From Dichomitus squalens LYAD-421 SS1 (Eukaryota > Basidiomycota > Agaricomycetes > Polyporales > Polyporaceae): a stretch of DNA of 64,000 bases. The notes below the pieces were generated by a model. The model was given only the letters and a program-made list of their open reading frames with translations, did not search any database and was not told the origin of the DNA. The stretch covers positions 1,511,163 through 1,575,162 of the forward strand of contig NW_006766883.1 of NCBI RefSeq assembly GCF_000275845.1, read 5' to 3'. The position numbers and the translations under genes are program-made. Below, in pieces: positions 12,098 to 24,979 of this stretch (positions are counted from its first letter, which is position 1; each line of letters begins with the position of its first letter).

Positions 12098-12611
12098 TCC
12101 CCAAACATACGCACTGGGTCAACCAGCGAGGTGACCGTCACGTCACGCGCCCAATATCCATAGGCGTCGCGTAGCCGCCGGTGCCGCCACCATCGCATCC
12201 CATCAACCGTCCAGTGCTAGTACACCCGAAACCGTTTCTACTTGCACACCTCTCCTCCTGCCTCGCTCGCAGGATCCCATGAGGCCCCGCGAAATGCCCA
12301 TGCTCTTCAGCATTACCGCCCTGTCCGACTTCCGTATCATATCTTGGAACTTGTCGCTTCCCTTGCCAGATGCCCATCCCTGATCCCAGCCCGACTCGTG
12401 CCTCGATTCGCCCGACTTCTATAATCACACTATGATGCTGTGTCCATCTCCAGATCCATCTGTCCCACACCTAGATTGCGCTCTTAATCCTGTCGCCCAT
12501 GCACCCGCTGTCCCTGTCCGCCCCCCGCGCGACTTTTCCCGCCCACATATTCCTCTTCTTCCCGCCCTCTCCTCTCCTTACCCCCTCCTCCTTCCCCCCT
12601 CTACTCTCCCG
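12098..12611. other. Divergent intergenic region, lipase and kelch genes
   Basis: About 510 bp between divergently transcribed genes. It is pyrimidine-rich near 12515-12610 on the plus strand, as is common upstream of fungal start codons. An in-frame upstream ATG at 12432 would add 60 Pro-rich residues to the kelch protein. Confidence 0.4.
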
Positions 12612-14460
12612 ATGAAATTGTGGTCTCCTCCCTCCCCTCCCCCCCTTCTCCGCCGCCTCACTGCTAGAAAGAGCTACTCCGACCTTGCTTTCGCCAAGAA
12701 AACCAAACTGTCGCGGGGCGACTCAACCGATAGCGACCAGTACGTCCGTCTCTCGTCTCGTACCGTGATCGCCGTCACTGACGATCGCGCATCCATCAGG
12801 ACTCTCCTCGAAGTCCGCCCGCAACCCAAGTCCCAGAAATATGCGGCTTTCGACGTCCTCCTCATCGACTCCCCTCCGCTCTCGTCCAAAGAGTCAATTC
12901 CGCCCCTCCCCCTTGATTCCGCTCACAAGGCGGCCGTGAACGGACGAGTCGCAGAGCAACCCAAGGAGAAGCCGCTTCACAGGGCGGAGCCGAAACCCCA
13001 GGCCCAGGAAGCATCGCTAGAGGAGACGAAGGTTCAAGGGAAGCCGCTCTCGACGCCCGAAGCGGAGCCGGAGCTCGAAGATCCTGAGCCTGTTTACCCG
13101 TGGTACCGCCGGAGGCTTCACTCCCCAGACAGCACCTCAAAGTACACCGCGGCGCAGCCGTCGCTCTTCCCCCGCAGCGACTTCGCCCTGTCGACCTCAG
13201 GGTCGTCCCGCGGCACCCTAAACCTCTTCGGGGGGCTCGTCAACGACCGTGCGAAGAACGACGTGTACACCGTCTCCGTCAAGGACCAGTCTGTCACCCG
13301 CATGTACACCATCGGCGACATTCCGCCCCCGCGGTTCGGCCAGGCGGGCGCGTGCGCGGGCAGTGTCGCCGTCGTTTGGGGCGGAGACACGACCTCGGCG
13401 TCGTCGAACCAGCTGCAGGCCAGGGCAAAGTACGACAACGGGCTGTACTTCCTCAACCTCGGTTCGTCGGGTTCCTCGCACCCTATGTGTGTGTGGGAAA
13501 CGTGCTGAAAACAGACCCGGACAGTGTCCCGAGAGTGGACCCGCATCACCGTGAGCGGCGCCGCACCCAAGGGGCGCATCGGCCACTCGGTCGTCATGAT
13601 CGGCCCGAAGATATACGTCTTTGGCGGGGAGGCCGATGGCAGGCTCTTCAACGACTTGTGGTGCTTTGATCTGAGCACGCGTACGTGAAATCTTCGTCCT
13701 CCTTCTCGACAGTCGGGCTGGAATCTGAACATGTGCGCATGTCGACAGTGGTCTCGAAGCCCGCCTGGGAGCAGATCGAGCTGCCCAAGGGTGCCGGAGA
13801 TAAGCCCGCGCCGCGCTCAGGGCACATCTGCGTCGCGTACAAGGACCAGCTCATCATGTACGTTCCCCGCCCGCCTGTCCCGCTTAACCACACGGCGCTC
13901 GCGTCCTCCCCTCCCCGTTCTCTCTTCGCTCACGCGTTTAACCACCCACAGCTTCGGCGGGTCGGACCGCCGGTACCACTACAACGACACCTGGGCGTTC
14001 GACACGACGACGAAGGCGTGGTGCGAGCTGCCCTGCACGGGCTACATCCCCGCGCCGCGCGAGGGCCACGCCGCGGCGCTTGTCGACGACATCGTGTACA
14101 TCTTCGGGGGCCGCGGCGTGCGCGGCGCGGACATCGGCGAGCTCGCCGCGTTCAAGATCTCGAGCAAGCGCTGGTTCACGTTCCAGAACATGGGCCCCGA
14201 GCCCGCGCCGCGCTCCGGGCACGGCATGGCCGCCGTCGGCTCGAAGGTGTACGTCCTCGGGGGCGTGTGCGAGGGGGGCGCGGGGGAGGCGGACGTGCTG
14301 CATGTTCTGGAGACGAGTACGTGTCGTGTCGGCTGTGTGGGCGGCGTGGCGTGGATCTGGATCATGGCTGACTCTTCGTGTGCGCCTGGCCTCTGCAGAT
14401 AACATCAGGTATCCGTCGAGCAGGCTGTCGCCGCCCCGGGAGAGGAGGCTCGTCGCCTAG
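12612..14460 (+). CDS. Kelch-repeat protein, short paralogue without coiled coil
   Basis: Kelch beta-propeller protein related to fungal polarity factors (Tea1/KelA). A basic, Pro-rich N-terminus leads to YPWYRRRLHSP and then about five to six kelch blades with the typical GG doublets: [62 protein letters not shown] and YVLGGVCEG. Five exons (introns 13462-13524, 13681-13748, 13858-13951, 14317-14398) give 513 residues. The protein stops 20 residues after the last blade (NNIRYPSS onward), whereas its paralogue at 18425-23319 continues into a long coiled coil. Four of five shared intron positions coincide. Start chosen at MKLWSPPSPP; the in-frame ATG at 12432 cannot be excluded. Confidence 0.83.
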
Positions 14461-15187
14461 GATCGTCTCTCGTCCTTTCTTCCCGATACGGATACGCCAG
14501 GCACAAGACCGGCCATGACGGCTCTACTTTCTCACTTGGCCTCTCTTGACGTATCCCCTTACTACGATCGAGTCCCTGCACACGGCCAGTACCCTCCCCC
14601 CCAATATCCTTTTCGTTCGTTACAACTTCCACCATATAACCCGGCGGGGAGACCGGGACTTCCGCTTCCGACGTTGCTCTCTTTAGCCGTCTTGTAGTTA
14701 AGTTATTGACTTCGTCTTTCGTTCTCGAACCCCACCCTCCTTTCTCATTTCCACTGATGACAAATCCAGCGTGTACTTGTACGACTGCGAATTTGGATGA
14801 GATAGACGCTCGTCAACTAGACTGTTAGCTTTGGCAGATATGTATAGTAGTTCTGCGTGTGGTCGTATCCGTGGTACTCGTGCTTATTAGGTCTTGTCTC
14901 GCGTCGGCTCTGCTCTCACATGTTCCTAAGGGGGCTGGAAACAGAATACATATAACATTGCCATTAGTCACATAGGGCAGACGTCGATCCCTGGGGTGTG
15001 CACACCGGGCCCAAACGCCAGCGCACCTCCGTCTCGATCACTATCACAAAACGAACCAAGGGAGACGACCGGCAGGACGCGACGTCGTGTCCTTGCTAGC
15101 CTCTCCCCCTGTCTGTCTGTCCGTTATACTTCCCTCGTCGTTTACGTTCACTCGCTACGCTCTCTCTCTGGTTGCCTGGCCGCAAGC
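14461..15187. other. Intergenic, kelch 3' side to Kre9-like promoter
   Basis: About 730 bp of 3' flank and upstream region. The stretch is AT-richer than the flanking exons. No gene is supported. Confidence 0.45.
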
Positions 15188-15947
15188 ATGATCGTCCTCC
15201 GCATTGCATTCCACGCTTTCGGCCTGTTCCTCGCGCTCTCCGCCCTCACCGCATGCCCCCGTACCGCGCACGCGCTCTACATGCCCCAGGAGTTCAACCT
15301 CACCGCCGCGCGGAACGAGACCGACAGCAGACTCGCGCACGCCGCGGCGGCGACGTACCCGGGGGTGAACGGCACGGACGCCGCCGCCGCCGCCGCAGGG
15401 GCCGACGACGCGGCGCTCGTCCCGCGCGACGTGTGGAGCCCGGAGATATTCTCGCCAAACGCGCGGGACGTCTGGACGGCGGGCTCGACTGTGGCCGTCA
15501 GATGGTGCGTGGGCCCTGTGCGCTCGTGGGCGATGCGCTTCGGACTTGACTTGGACGCCGTGTTGCGCTTTCTGCACTAGGGACACCGCCGATCCGCCGG
15601 GGGAGGTGACGAGCTACGCAGGGAGGGTCCTCCTGGGGTGGGAGGAGGGCGGGGACGGGGACGAGCACCTGGACTACGGTGAGGGCGGCCCCGGGGAAGG
15701 AGGAGCAGCGTGACTGACGTCTGCGCAGAACACCCCCTGGCGGAGGGGTTCAACCTGACGCAGGGGTCCGTCAAGGTCAAGGTACCTGCGGTCAAGCCGT
15801 CGAACCATTATTTTGTCGTCTGTGAGTGAAACGCGGGCGTCGACTTACCTATATGCTGACTCCAAGCCCGTATATGTAGTAATCGGCGATTCAGGGAACC
15901 GGAGTCCGAGCTTCACGATCCTTGGCCGACCGTTGGTCGATTGGTGA
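15188..15947 (+). CDS. Small secreted Kre9/Knh1-domain protein
   Basis: Predicted extracellular or cell-wall protein. A hydrophobic signal peptide (MIVLRIAFHAFGLFLALSAL) is followed by an Asn-glycosylation-prone, Ala-rich spacer and the Kre9/Knh1-type domain: DVWSPEIFSPNARDVWTAG, TVAVRWDTADPPG, LLGWEEG, PLAEGFNLTQGSVKVKVP, and the closing VLIGDSGNRSPSFTI-like strand. Four exons (introns 15505-15580, 15679-15728, 15822-15879) give 191 residues. The family is linked to beta-1,6-glucan synthesis in yeast, but basidiomycete copies are mostly uncharacterised. There is no hydrophobic C-terminal GPI signal: the protein ends GRPLVDW, so it looks freely secreted. Upstream in-frame Met codons were rejected because they would bury the signal peptide. 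Confidence 0.75.
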
Positions 15948-16794
15948 GAGTAGCGGGACCAAGGAAGGCCGGTCGGTCCTCTTTGTGGCTAGCAGATACT
16001 TGGATGGAACAGAGAAACATATTGCTATACCCGTAGATGAGTACTATACAGACAAGGGGGAATAATCGTACACCCGTTACGAAACAGGTTGTCGGAAAAG
16101 CTCTCGCGAAGAGTGCACTGGGAAGAAAAATTCGGTGCAAAGCACCACAGCGCAAGAGTAGTCTGAATCGAGTTTCACCTGGCACACGAAGTGCCATTAG
16201 CGAGCCGCGAAGTGCACTCAAGGACGCGTGCCTCGAGGATTCTTCTCTGCTGCCAAACGACCTCGTAGGTCTCGCGGTGGACATGTGATCAGCGCTTGCG
16301 CTACTAGGATCAACACTCCACCGTTGAGCCAAACACAACAAAGGCAGTTTGGCGCGTACGTGCCACGAGAGCAGTAACGCGAATGGACCGCGATAGCGTT
16401 GAAGCAGAGCGAGCAAGGCAGCGCGCCCGGTCTCCGCGACGCTTTCAATTCCTTGCTGCGAACCCTCCCCGACCACTGCAGGACGGTTCTTGGGGTGGCC
16501 GGATACCCGCTTTGCGAGCACCGACCTCCACCCGTGAGGGCGGGGCTTGGGGAGGATTTCTGGTGCGCCGCTGTGTCTTCACAGACACGACCCGTCTAGA
16601 GTCGAGCGAGGGAGACTGGAATACTCAGACCTTAGCCCGCTCACGAATGCGGATGTGTCCCCTCGAAAGGCGACGACATCCTGTTCGGGGTGAGCCTCGC
16701 GGCCTTTGCGGTGTGGGTGGTCTGATGCGCGTTGACCTGACATAGGACTTGGAACCGGCGTCGATGCGACCGCCAAATTCCATGTCACTACCAG
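15948..16794. other. Intergenic or undetected 5' exons
   Basis: About 850 bp without a supported gene. It may hold the unseen 5' end of the zinc-finger gene that follows. Open frames on both strands (for example minus 15913-16521) lack protein-like composition. Confidence 0.35.
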
Positions 16795-17324
16795 CTCTCG
16801 ACGCGACCAGTGCTTGGATTCGACAGCAGAAATTGTCAAGCGTGTTAATGAAGTTACCGCGTTTGTGTGGCCCTATTTGGTCTACACGTGGATCGCACAC
16901 CTGCAATTGCAAGCGCCCATTACAGGAACGGCGAGCGTGCACTGGTTCCAAACCGTCGTCATGACCGGCACCCAATGGCAACACCCCAAGCTGCCCTCCG
17001 TTCTCCCCTCTGTGCCAGCAGTTCAAGATGGTATGCACAATACGACTACTTGAACATCTTTATCCGCTATATTGACGGATGAACAGTTACAACCACACCT
17101 GAGCAAGTGAATGCGGGCATGGCCCGCATAACCAATCCTTCAGAGTACGTATGCAGTCGGCAAGATACCTTACTCTATATAACCGCACGATCAGGACGCC
17201 CATTTACATCTGCGCTCTGGATAATTGTTACCGGCTTTTTCCCTCTCGAGAGCGCGTAATGGCCCACAGGAAGCGGGACCACGACTCAGAGGACCAAGAC
17301 GACATCATCACTTGGAATGAGTGA
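16795..17324 (+). CDS. Small C2H2 zinc-finger protein, 5' end unresolved
   Basis: Three exons join in one frame: 16795-17030 (SRRDQCLDSTAEIVKRVNEV, then a Trp/Tyr-rich stretch), 17087-17144 and 17195-17324. The last encodes YICALDNCYRLFPSRERVMA followed by HRKRDH, a C-x4-C-x12-H-x4-H finger with the conserved Phe three residues after the second Cys. The protein ends in an acidic tail, DDIITWNE. Introns 17031-17086 and 17145-17194 have good GT-AG borders, and the finger appears only when the last intron is removed. No ATG is found in frame at the beginning of the first exon, so at least one 5' exon is missing or the model is a relic. I do not recognise a close family. Role unknown; transcriptional regulation is a guess. 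Confidence 0.5.
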
Positions 17325-18424
17325 ATGAGCGCATAGTACTTCAAGTCGCTTGTCTACAAGAGCACGGAAGGAGTTGCTGCAGTATCCTTTGAGTGTGTTT
17401 GTCATCTCGGCGCAACAGACGAAATTGAGATGTTGATGCCGTACTGCAGGTTACCGATTTGAACATCCTCTCCCATCGTCTCCATAAGTCCTGCATCAGC
17501 CCCTGGACATCCTGCGAACGTCCGCGCGTTTTCTCCGGACCGCCTGCCCCCCCTCCTCGTAGCTGAAGGCTGCGCAAACACGCAGGCGCATGACCTCGCC
17601 ATCTGCCTCTCCGGACCGCTGTGTTTGGTCCGTCTGTCAGCTTATATTCCGTATCTTAGCTCCTAGTTTGTCAAGGCTTCTACGCTGCCTTCTCTGTGCC
17701 GCCTCCAGCGGCAGCTGACAACACCACTTCCTTTTGACTTACATGAAGAGAATCCCTTATATTATGTCAATCTGTGCTCTGTGTGTCTGGAATCCCAGTC
17801 CTACAATTACTCGAGACGCTTGTGCAAGGTTCTTAACTTCCCGGCATCGGCGGTATGATTAACAAGGTTTTCAGTTCGTCAGCGGGATTTGCACGGCATG
17901 ATTATATTCAGCGTACACTGGTGAAGCTTTCCAGTCTGCATCAACTTGGCCAGGGATTGTGTGGCACGTCATCCAATACCGATGGCGGCTTGGGGATGGT
18001 CTGCGTTATGCGTACGCCTGCTGACAATTGCGGTAATGCCTGCGACGCTTCGTTTCCCACAAGGCAGAATGACGGGAAAGTCGCCTGGACCGACTACACG
18101 ATGCTGTGGTGAAATGTGCTGTGGCTGAAGGCGTGCGGGGGTTTGGGTGTGATGTTTATGGATATCAGCCCGTGCCTAGGAGGAGAATGGGGGGAGGAGG
18201 ACGGCTATCAGCGGAGGCGGTTGCTAGACGCGTTGTGAGGAAGACGGGTGACTGGGCGGTTGCTGTCCAGGGACGAGTCCCTGCTCTCCTTCTACTTTGC
18301 CGCATTCGATCCACCCTCCAGGCGGGCCTGCGGCGCTCGACCATTTCCTCCTCACTCCCCCCCTATCCGTCGTTCTTTTCACTTTACAGCCATACAGTCC
18401 ATCTTCGGGGGGCGCAGCAGAAGA
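17325..18424. other. Intergenic, upstream of long kelch gene
   Basis: About 1.1 kb with no supported gene. The last 150 bp before 18425 are pyrimidine-rich on the plus strand, as expected for a promoter or leader. Confidence 0.45.
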
Positions 18425-21400
18425 ATGTCCTTCTTCAGTAGGAAGAAGCATACTCAACAACAGGCCAGCACTTCTGTTGCACCATCACCTGCGAGCGCTG
18501 CCCTCGCCCAGATCCAACAGCAGCCTTCGACGGGCCAGCAACAGCAACAGCCTCAAAAGCAACTATCTAAGGAGACCAGCTACGATAGGTGTGTACTCAT
18601 CGCTCCCCCGTCTGGCCCCACACCATGCCCGCTCGCCTTTCCCAAGCGTACAATGGGCCGCGCTCTAATCACTTCCGACATAGTGGTCTGAATGGCCGCG
18701 GTAGCCCCTCCCCCGCCATCAACGGTGTCCAGCCAGGCATCACCCAGACAGCTCAGCGCAGTGGGCAGGCCCCGCCACCGGCACCGAACAGCACGAACCC
18801 TGCTCCCGCGGCCCCGCCAGGCGGCCAGCAAGGCCAGCAGTCAAGCTCAGGCCAGCGACCAGCTTATCCATGGTCACAGCGCCGCCTCCAGCTCCCCCCA
18901 CCGGTGACGATTCCCAAGCCAGGCGTCGCGCCGCCCACCGCAGCGTCGCCATCGCCCTTCCCCAGATATGGCCATGCGCTGCCTGCGAATGCGACGACGT
19001 CTGGAGAGCTGTTCCTCTTCGGCGGTCTTGTGCGAGAGACGGTGCGAAACGACCTCTACCTCATCTCTACAAGGGATCTGTCTGCGACGCTGCTGCAAAC
19101 GACGGGAGAGATCCCGTCGCCCCGTGTTGGTCATGCCAGCGCTCTCGTTGGGAGTGTTCTGATTGTGTGGGGAGGCGACACCAAGACGAGCTCGAAGGCG
19201 AAGCCGGGAGATAAGCAGGACGATGGGCTATACCTGCTCAACCTCGGTGCGTTGTGTCGAGCCTCGACTTCACTGATCGCCTCTTACGTGCATGCAGTCT
19301 CACGCGAATGGACCCGAGTCGCTGTCTACGGCCCTTCGCCAGTAGGCCGCTATGGTCATGCGGTGACAATGGTGGGCTCGAAGTTCTACGTCTTTGGTGG
19401 GCAAGTGGATGGGGAATTCCTAAACGACCTGTGGTCCTTCGACCTCAACTCACGTAAGCTGATCCTGCACTGCTCTCAAACATGTGCGGACGGCTCGATA
19501 TTCATTCCCGCTTCTCCCGTCACTCAGTGAGAACGAAGGCTACGTGGGAGCTGGTCGAGCCCGTAGAAGGCTCGCCTCGCCCCCCCAAGCGAACAAGCCA
19601 CATCTGTGTGACGTACGGCGAGAAGATCATCTTGTACGTGACTTACTTCCATTCACTAAACCGTGTATGGCCTGTACTAACACCGGCTCTCCAGATTCGG
19701 CGGAACGGACTGCCAGTACCACTACAACGATACCTGGGCGTTCGATACCAACACCAAGACGTGGACCGAGTTGACTTGCATCGGCTTCATTCCTTCCCCA
19801 CGAGAGGGCCACTCCGCGGCCATGGTCGACGACGTCGTTTATGTCTTTGGTGGTCGAGGTGTTGATGGGAAAGACCTTGGAGACCTCGGTGCCTTCAAGG
19901 TGTCTAGTAAGTGCCGTGGTCGCTCGCGACAACGGGCGCCTCTTCTGACATCGAATCTCCAGACCAGCGGTGGTACATGTTTCAGAAAATGGGACCTGCG
20001 CCGTCGCCACGATCGGGTCATGCGATGGCATCCATGGGCTCGAGAGTGTTTGTGCTCGGGGGTCTCGGCGGCGAGTCGCTAAACCCTCAGAAGCCCGAGG
20101 ACCCCTCGATCATTCATGTGCTTGACACAAGTGAGTTTGTCTCCACGTAATCTGCATGGTCGAATCTCATCTGGAGCGCATCAGAGCATATCAAATACCC
20201 GGACTCGAGCAAGCCACCCCCACCAGCAGTGAATGGGCGAAAATCGGTCAGTGCTCAGCCTCAACCGGTGCAGAGACCCAGCGGTGATGCTGGTGCACCT
20301 CTCCAGCCGCGAGAAGAATCTCCATATGACAAGGTCATCGATAACGATGAGGCGCGGCGGGCAGGTTCTCCGACCGGACGACAGCTGCTCGTGAACGGAA
20401 CCCAGTCCTTGTCAAGCAAAGGCAAGGTCAAGGCACGCGACGGAGATTACGAGGGTTATGATGTCGGTGAGAGTAGCCCTGACACCGTGGAGTCTTCGGG
20501 TATGCGCGAGAATGCTGTCTCCCCCGACGGCGGCCGGGCGAAGAGCCCCACCAACATGGGCGCGAGCCGTGCTGTGTCCCCCTCCCAAGCCGCCGAGATG
20601 TATGATCCTGCTGGTCCTCAAGCTAGTCTGGCGAGTGTCATCATGCAGCGCAACGGCGTTAATGCTCGCAGTCCATCGCCGGTGGTTGTAGAGCGGGCGA
20701 AGAGCCCCCTCGAGAGTTTCCACAACAGGGCCCCCGCTTCTCCTACCGTGAACGGCTTTGTGAAACCAGGATCGACTGGCAACCTCACCGCCGACCTGAT
20801 CCGCGACCTCAAGGACAAGGAGGCTGAGGTAGAGGCACTGAAGAAGAAGCAGGCTTGGATGAAGGCAGCCCTACTGAAAGCGGAACGTTCTGGGTTCATC
20901 TACGCCGAGTCAGAAGAGGAGCTGTCCTCGCGCGCGGACGATGACGACATTGATAGCAGGAAGGTCACAGAGATGGTGATCAACTTCAAGCAATTGAAGG
21001 CTAAGATTCAGGTACGTGCACGATATGCGAGTCGACTAGGAGAGCTGTGCTAACGCATGGCCGATCTTCGCTAGGTGGCCGTCCTCGAGCGTGCCAAGGA
21101 CGCATCAGACCGGGTATACGAAGCTGAACGCGTCCGCGCTAGTGCCGTGCAGGAGGCCGCGTTCTATCGGGCTAAGCTCGCCGCTCTCGAGACATCGTCT
21201 GACAACGAAGTCGCGAAAATTGAGCGCGAACGCATTGCGGATCTCGAGCGTCAGCTTGCTGTTGCGCTTTCTGGCCAAGTTGAGCGCGACCGCAAGATCC
21301 AGGAGCTCAATGACTCGGTCTCGTTGCAAACCACTCTCTTGGAGCAGGCAGAGGCTCGTGCGGAGGATGCGTCGAAGCGTGCTGACACTTTGGCGCAGGC

Positions 21401-23319
21401 ACACGAGCAGCAAACCGAGGCTCATAACGCCTTGCGCGACCGCCACGCGAAGTTGGAGGCGAAGCACAGGGAGACATCGGACAGCCTACTTTCACAGACG
21501 TCTCTAGTAGAGCAGCACGAAGCCGACTACATCAAGGCCCAGTCTCAGCTCGACGACCTTCTCAGGGAGCACGACCAGCACATCCGTGCTCTCGACCAGA
21601 CACGCGCTGCTCTCGAGGCTGCGTCCGCTCGTGCTGATGAGGTCGATGCTCAGTACGCTCGTGCTCGTGAGCACATTGGTCAGCTCGAGGCTGACGTCGC
21701 GGAGCTTCGTGGTGAGCTAGAGTCGCGCACTGCAGAGATCGAAGCTGCTCGTGTGCGCATCGCGGACGTTGAGAACTTCTGGGCGAAGTCTCGCGAGGAG
21801 GCCGATGCTTTCCGTGCCGTTACCACCGGCAGCTTAGGAAAGCTTCTCGACTCTCACCACGAGCTCAGAAGCGACGAGGACCGTCTCACTCGCGGCTACT
21901 CAGAGAAGATCAACGCCCTTCAGAACGAGGTCTCCTCCCTTCGTGACATGCTCAGAGACACTTCGCGTCGCGCCGAAGAAGCCCAGGAGGAGCTCTCCAG
22001 GGAGCGTCAGAAGGCTCGCGAGGCGGAGACAGAGACCCTCTCTCTGCGTTCCCAGGTCGTCGGCTTCCGCACGCAGCTCTCCATCGCCCTTGCCGACAGC
22101 GGACGCCTGCACAAGGATCTGCTCGCCAAGGAGACTGAGCTTCAAGCGAAGAGCAAGGAGGCTTCTGCCGCTGCCATGCGTATGGATGCTATGCGCTCCT
22201 ACCTCGCTGCTAACGGCGTCGTCGCCGAGGACGATGACGGGAATCCGCTCAAGGCTGATGACGTTATGTCTGCTCGTATCCAGGAACTCGAGGACAGGCT
22301 TGCAGAGCGTACGCGGGCGCACGAGATCGCTGAGCGCGAGCTCCAAACGCTTCTCTCCCAGAAGCAGGATGTCGACGCGCAGGTTGAATCGCTTTCGGCG
22401 CAATTGGACCGCCTTCGCACCACACAGAGCCCATCGCGCCGCAACGGCCACGATAGCGGCTCCGAGGTGCGCATTTCCGAATTGGAGCAAAAGCTGGAGG
22501 AGACCGAGAGCTCGTACAAGGCTCGGCTCCAGCAACTCGAGGAGGACTATCAGCTCGCCGTTCATTACGTTAAGTGAGTATTTCGTTACTCTCGCGGTCT
22601 TCCTTGTACTAAATCGTCGCAGGGCAACTGAGAAAACGATGCGCAAGATGAAGGATGAGCTGACGAAGCAGAAGACTCTGAATCAGAGCATGCAGGCCGA
22701 GATGGAGCGCGGATCACCAAGCATGAGGTTGCGAGGGCTCAACGGCCGTGGGACGCCTTCGTCAGACGACAGCAACGAGTTCTTGCGCAACCAGCTGCAG
22801 GATGCTCAGCGTCAGGTCCAGCGTCTCAACAACGACAACAAGGACCTGCGCAACCGGATAGATAGCCTCGAACAGGATCTCGAACACATGCGGGACAACG
22901 TCATCCAGTCCCAGCGCGAGTCTGACGAACGACTATCCCGCATCGAGGAGCTCGAGCAAGACGTGGAGCGCCTGCAGAACTCGCTCGTCATCGCGCGCGG
23001 CGGTCACGATGAAACGCTTCTCGAGCAGCTCAGCAACGAGAACACCAATCTCAAGCGCGAGAACGATCAGCTTTCACATAAAATCGAGCTTCTCCTCGCC
23101 GTCGACCAGCCTTCTTTCGGCCATGGTCGTCCCATGTCTGGCATTTCGGAACGCCGTGCTAGCACTTCGAGCTCAGAAAACGCCATGGCGTTCGAGCACT
23201 TGTCAAGCGAGTTGGATGATTGGCAGCGACAGCTCGCCAGTTCCATGAGCAATCGCAGGCCAGTCCTAGAATACGATTCGCCTTCTCTCGGTCATGAACG
23301 AGCCCGGTCGCGCTCATGA
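18425..23319 (+). CDS. Tea1/KelA-like cell-end marker: kelch repeats plus long coiled coil
   Basis: Large polarity protein of the Tea1/KelA type, which marks growing cell ends via microtubules (family knowledge). The N-terminus is Gln/Pro-rich ([13 protein letters not shown]). Kelch blades follow: [77 protein letters not shown] and a last blade near 19990-20070. A Ser/Pro-rich linker (20200-20780) leads into about 800 residues of heptad-rich coiled coil (20790-23240), rich in Glu, Leu, Arg and Ala. Nine exons (introns 18589-18683, 19247-19297, 19454-19527, 19634-19694, 19907-19962, 20131-20184, 21012-21074, 22574-22622) give 1463 residues. It is a paralogue of the short kelch gene at 12612-14460. 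Confidence 0.9.
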
Positions 23320-23582
23320 CAACCCCCTTCACGTAGTATTTATGCTGGCATATACCCTACCTTTATATCAGTTGTCCTGGTTGCGCACGCTCGTTTCGTC
23401 CATTCGCTCGTCTCCATCTCAGTATCATAATGTTAATGTCCCTTGCTGTCTATGCGGTATAGTTGCGATTGAATATACTAATTTACGACCCACACTCGCC
23501 GTGTTAGATGATGCAATGAAATGTATGGGGTGAGATGTATGCACGCGGAAGATCCTATGCTACAAATGGGACGTATGAAAGA

Positions 23583-24945
23583 CTACGACTCTCCGGAAGT
23601 ACCGGCCGCACGTTGTGTCCATTCGATCGCTTTTGTCTTGACCGCGTGGGCTCCTTCCTCGTCGCCGAGTCGACGTTCAAGTTCAAGCCACTTCTTGAAG
23701 AATGACCTACAGAAGGGGTAAGCTTGCATGAAATAGGCGACGAATGGAAACAACTCACTTCGCTTTGTGACTTGTCATTTTAAGGGTCAAGACGCGGTTA
23801 AAGAGGTTCCTGTGAAACTACGTTAGTTCCATCCGCTATCCAGGCGAATGCACAGCTTACCTGAGACTATTGATATCTCCCTGGCCAGCCTCCATATCCA
23901 TGTATATTGACCACATATCCCATCGCCTGGGGTGCGAGTCGACAATGCCCTCGAAGATGGTCTTCCCTCGCTCCGGGTCACCAAGCTTGTACTCCAGCTG
24001 TGCAAATTTACAGATAGTCTTCAGGTCTGTAGAACGAATAGGCACTCAGAGACCATGATTTTGGCACCGGTTACTACTTACGTTTACGCTTCTCTAAACT
24101 CTGGAGGCTGCGAGGGAGGAGCTTCCGCGCTTCCTCAAGCATACCACGCTTGAGGTAGTGCTCTCCAAAGAGTGACCAAACCTTCGAGCTCTGGGAGAAC
24201 TTCTTGCAGGTCTTCTTGTACTGCTCCTCGGCTTTTTCCAGCTTGTCGCTCTGCTCGAAAATCTCCGCCATACGGAGGTGGATTGTCTTGGAGTCGTTGT
24301 GACGGGCGGCATCTTTGAATGTTGCTTCGAGCGACTCCTCCGTCCCGTAGACATTCTCCAAGTTCAGCAGCGCGATCCAGACGTTCAACTTCTCCTGCTC
24401 CTCGCGGAAGTTGATCGTTTTCAGCGCACGCTTTGCGATCTCACGCGCCTTGTCAATCTCCGAGATCTGCAATTGGAACGCGATGTACCGGACCCAAAGG
24501 TAGGATGAGTTCGGAGAGCCAAGAAGCAAACGCTCGAAATCGGAGTTGGACTCGGGAGCCCTGGTGTGCATGTCCGCGGTCAAGTCCTGCTCGATCTCCT
24601 TGCGCTTCTTCTTTTTCTTCTTCCCTTCCTGCTGGACGTCCTCGTCGCTATCCTGGTCGGAGCCCATCTCGACATCCTCAGAAGGACCAGGAGCGGCCCA
24701 CTGGAATCCGCCATTGAGGCGGAGAGATTCCTTTGGCCCGCTCGTTGAAGGGGCCGAGGAGCTTCCTGAAGGCTTCTGCAGGTCGAGAGTAAGGTCGACA
24801 TCCATCCTTCCGGCTTCGTCGTCTGCCTCGTCTGCCTCGTCTGCCTCGTCGTCCTCGTCGTCCTCGTCGCCGTTGATACCCGCAGTTAGCTCATCGCCTT
24901 CAGCTTCGATGGCGCCCACCTCTTCCTCGTCCTCGCCCACGCCCC

Positions 24946-24979
<34 letters not shown>

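Noticed and set aside
15913..16521. 202-codon minus-strand frame
   Set aside because: No domain, partly overlaps the Kre9-like last exon, and composition is not protein-like.
16814..17053. Laccase-like reading of the VHWFQ...GTQW segment
   Set aside because: Superficial likeness to a laccase copper-site motif; neighbouring exons encode a zinc finger and no other laccase block exists.
21943..23319. Second long frame over the kelch coiled-coil exon
   Set aside because: Ser/Arg-rich shifted frame that becomes the true frame only after the intron at 22574-22622; the first part is a shadow.
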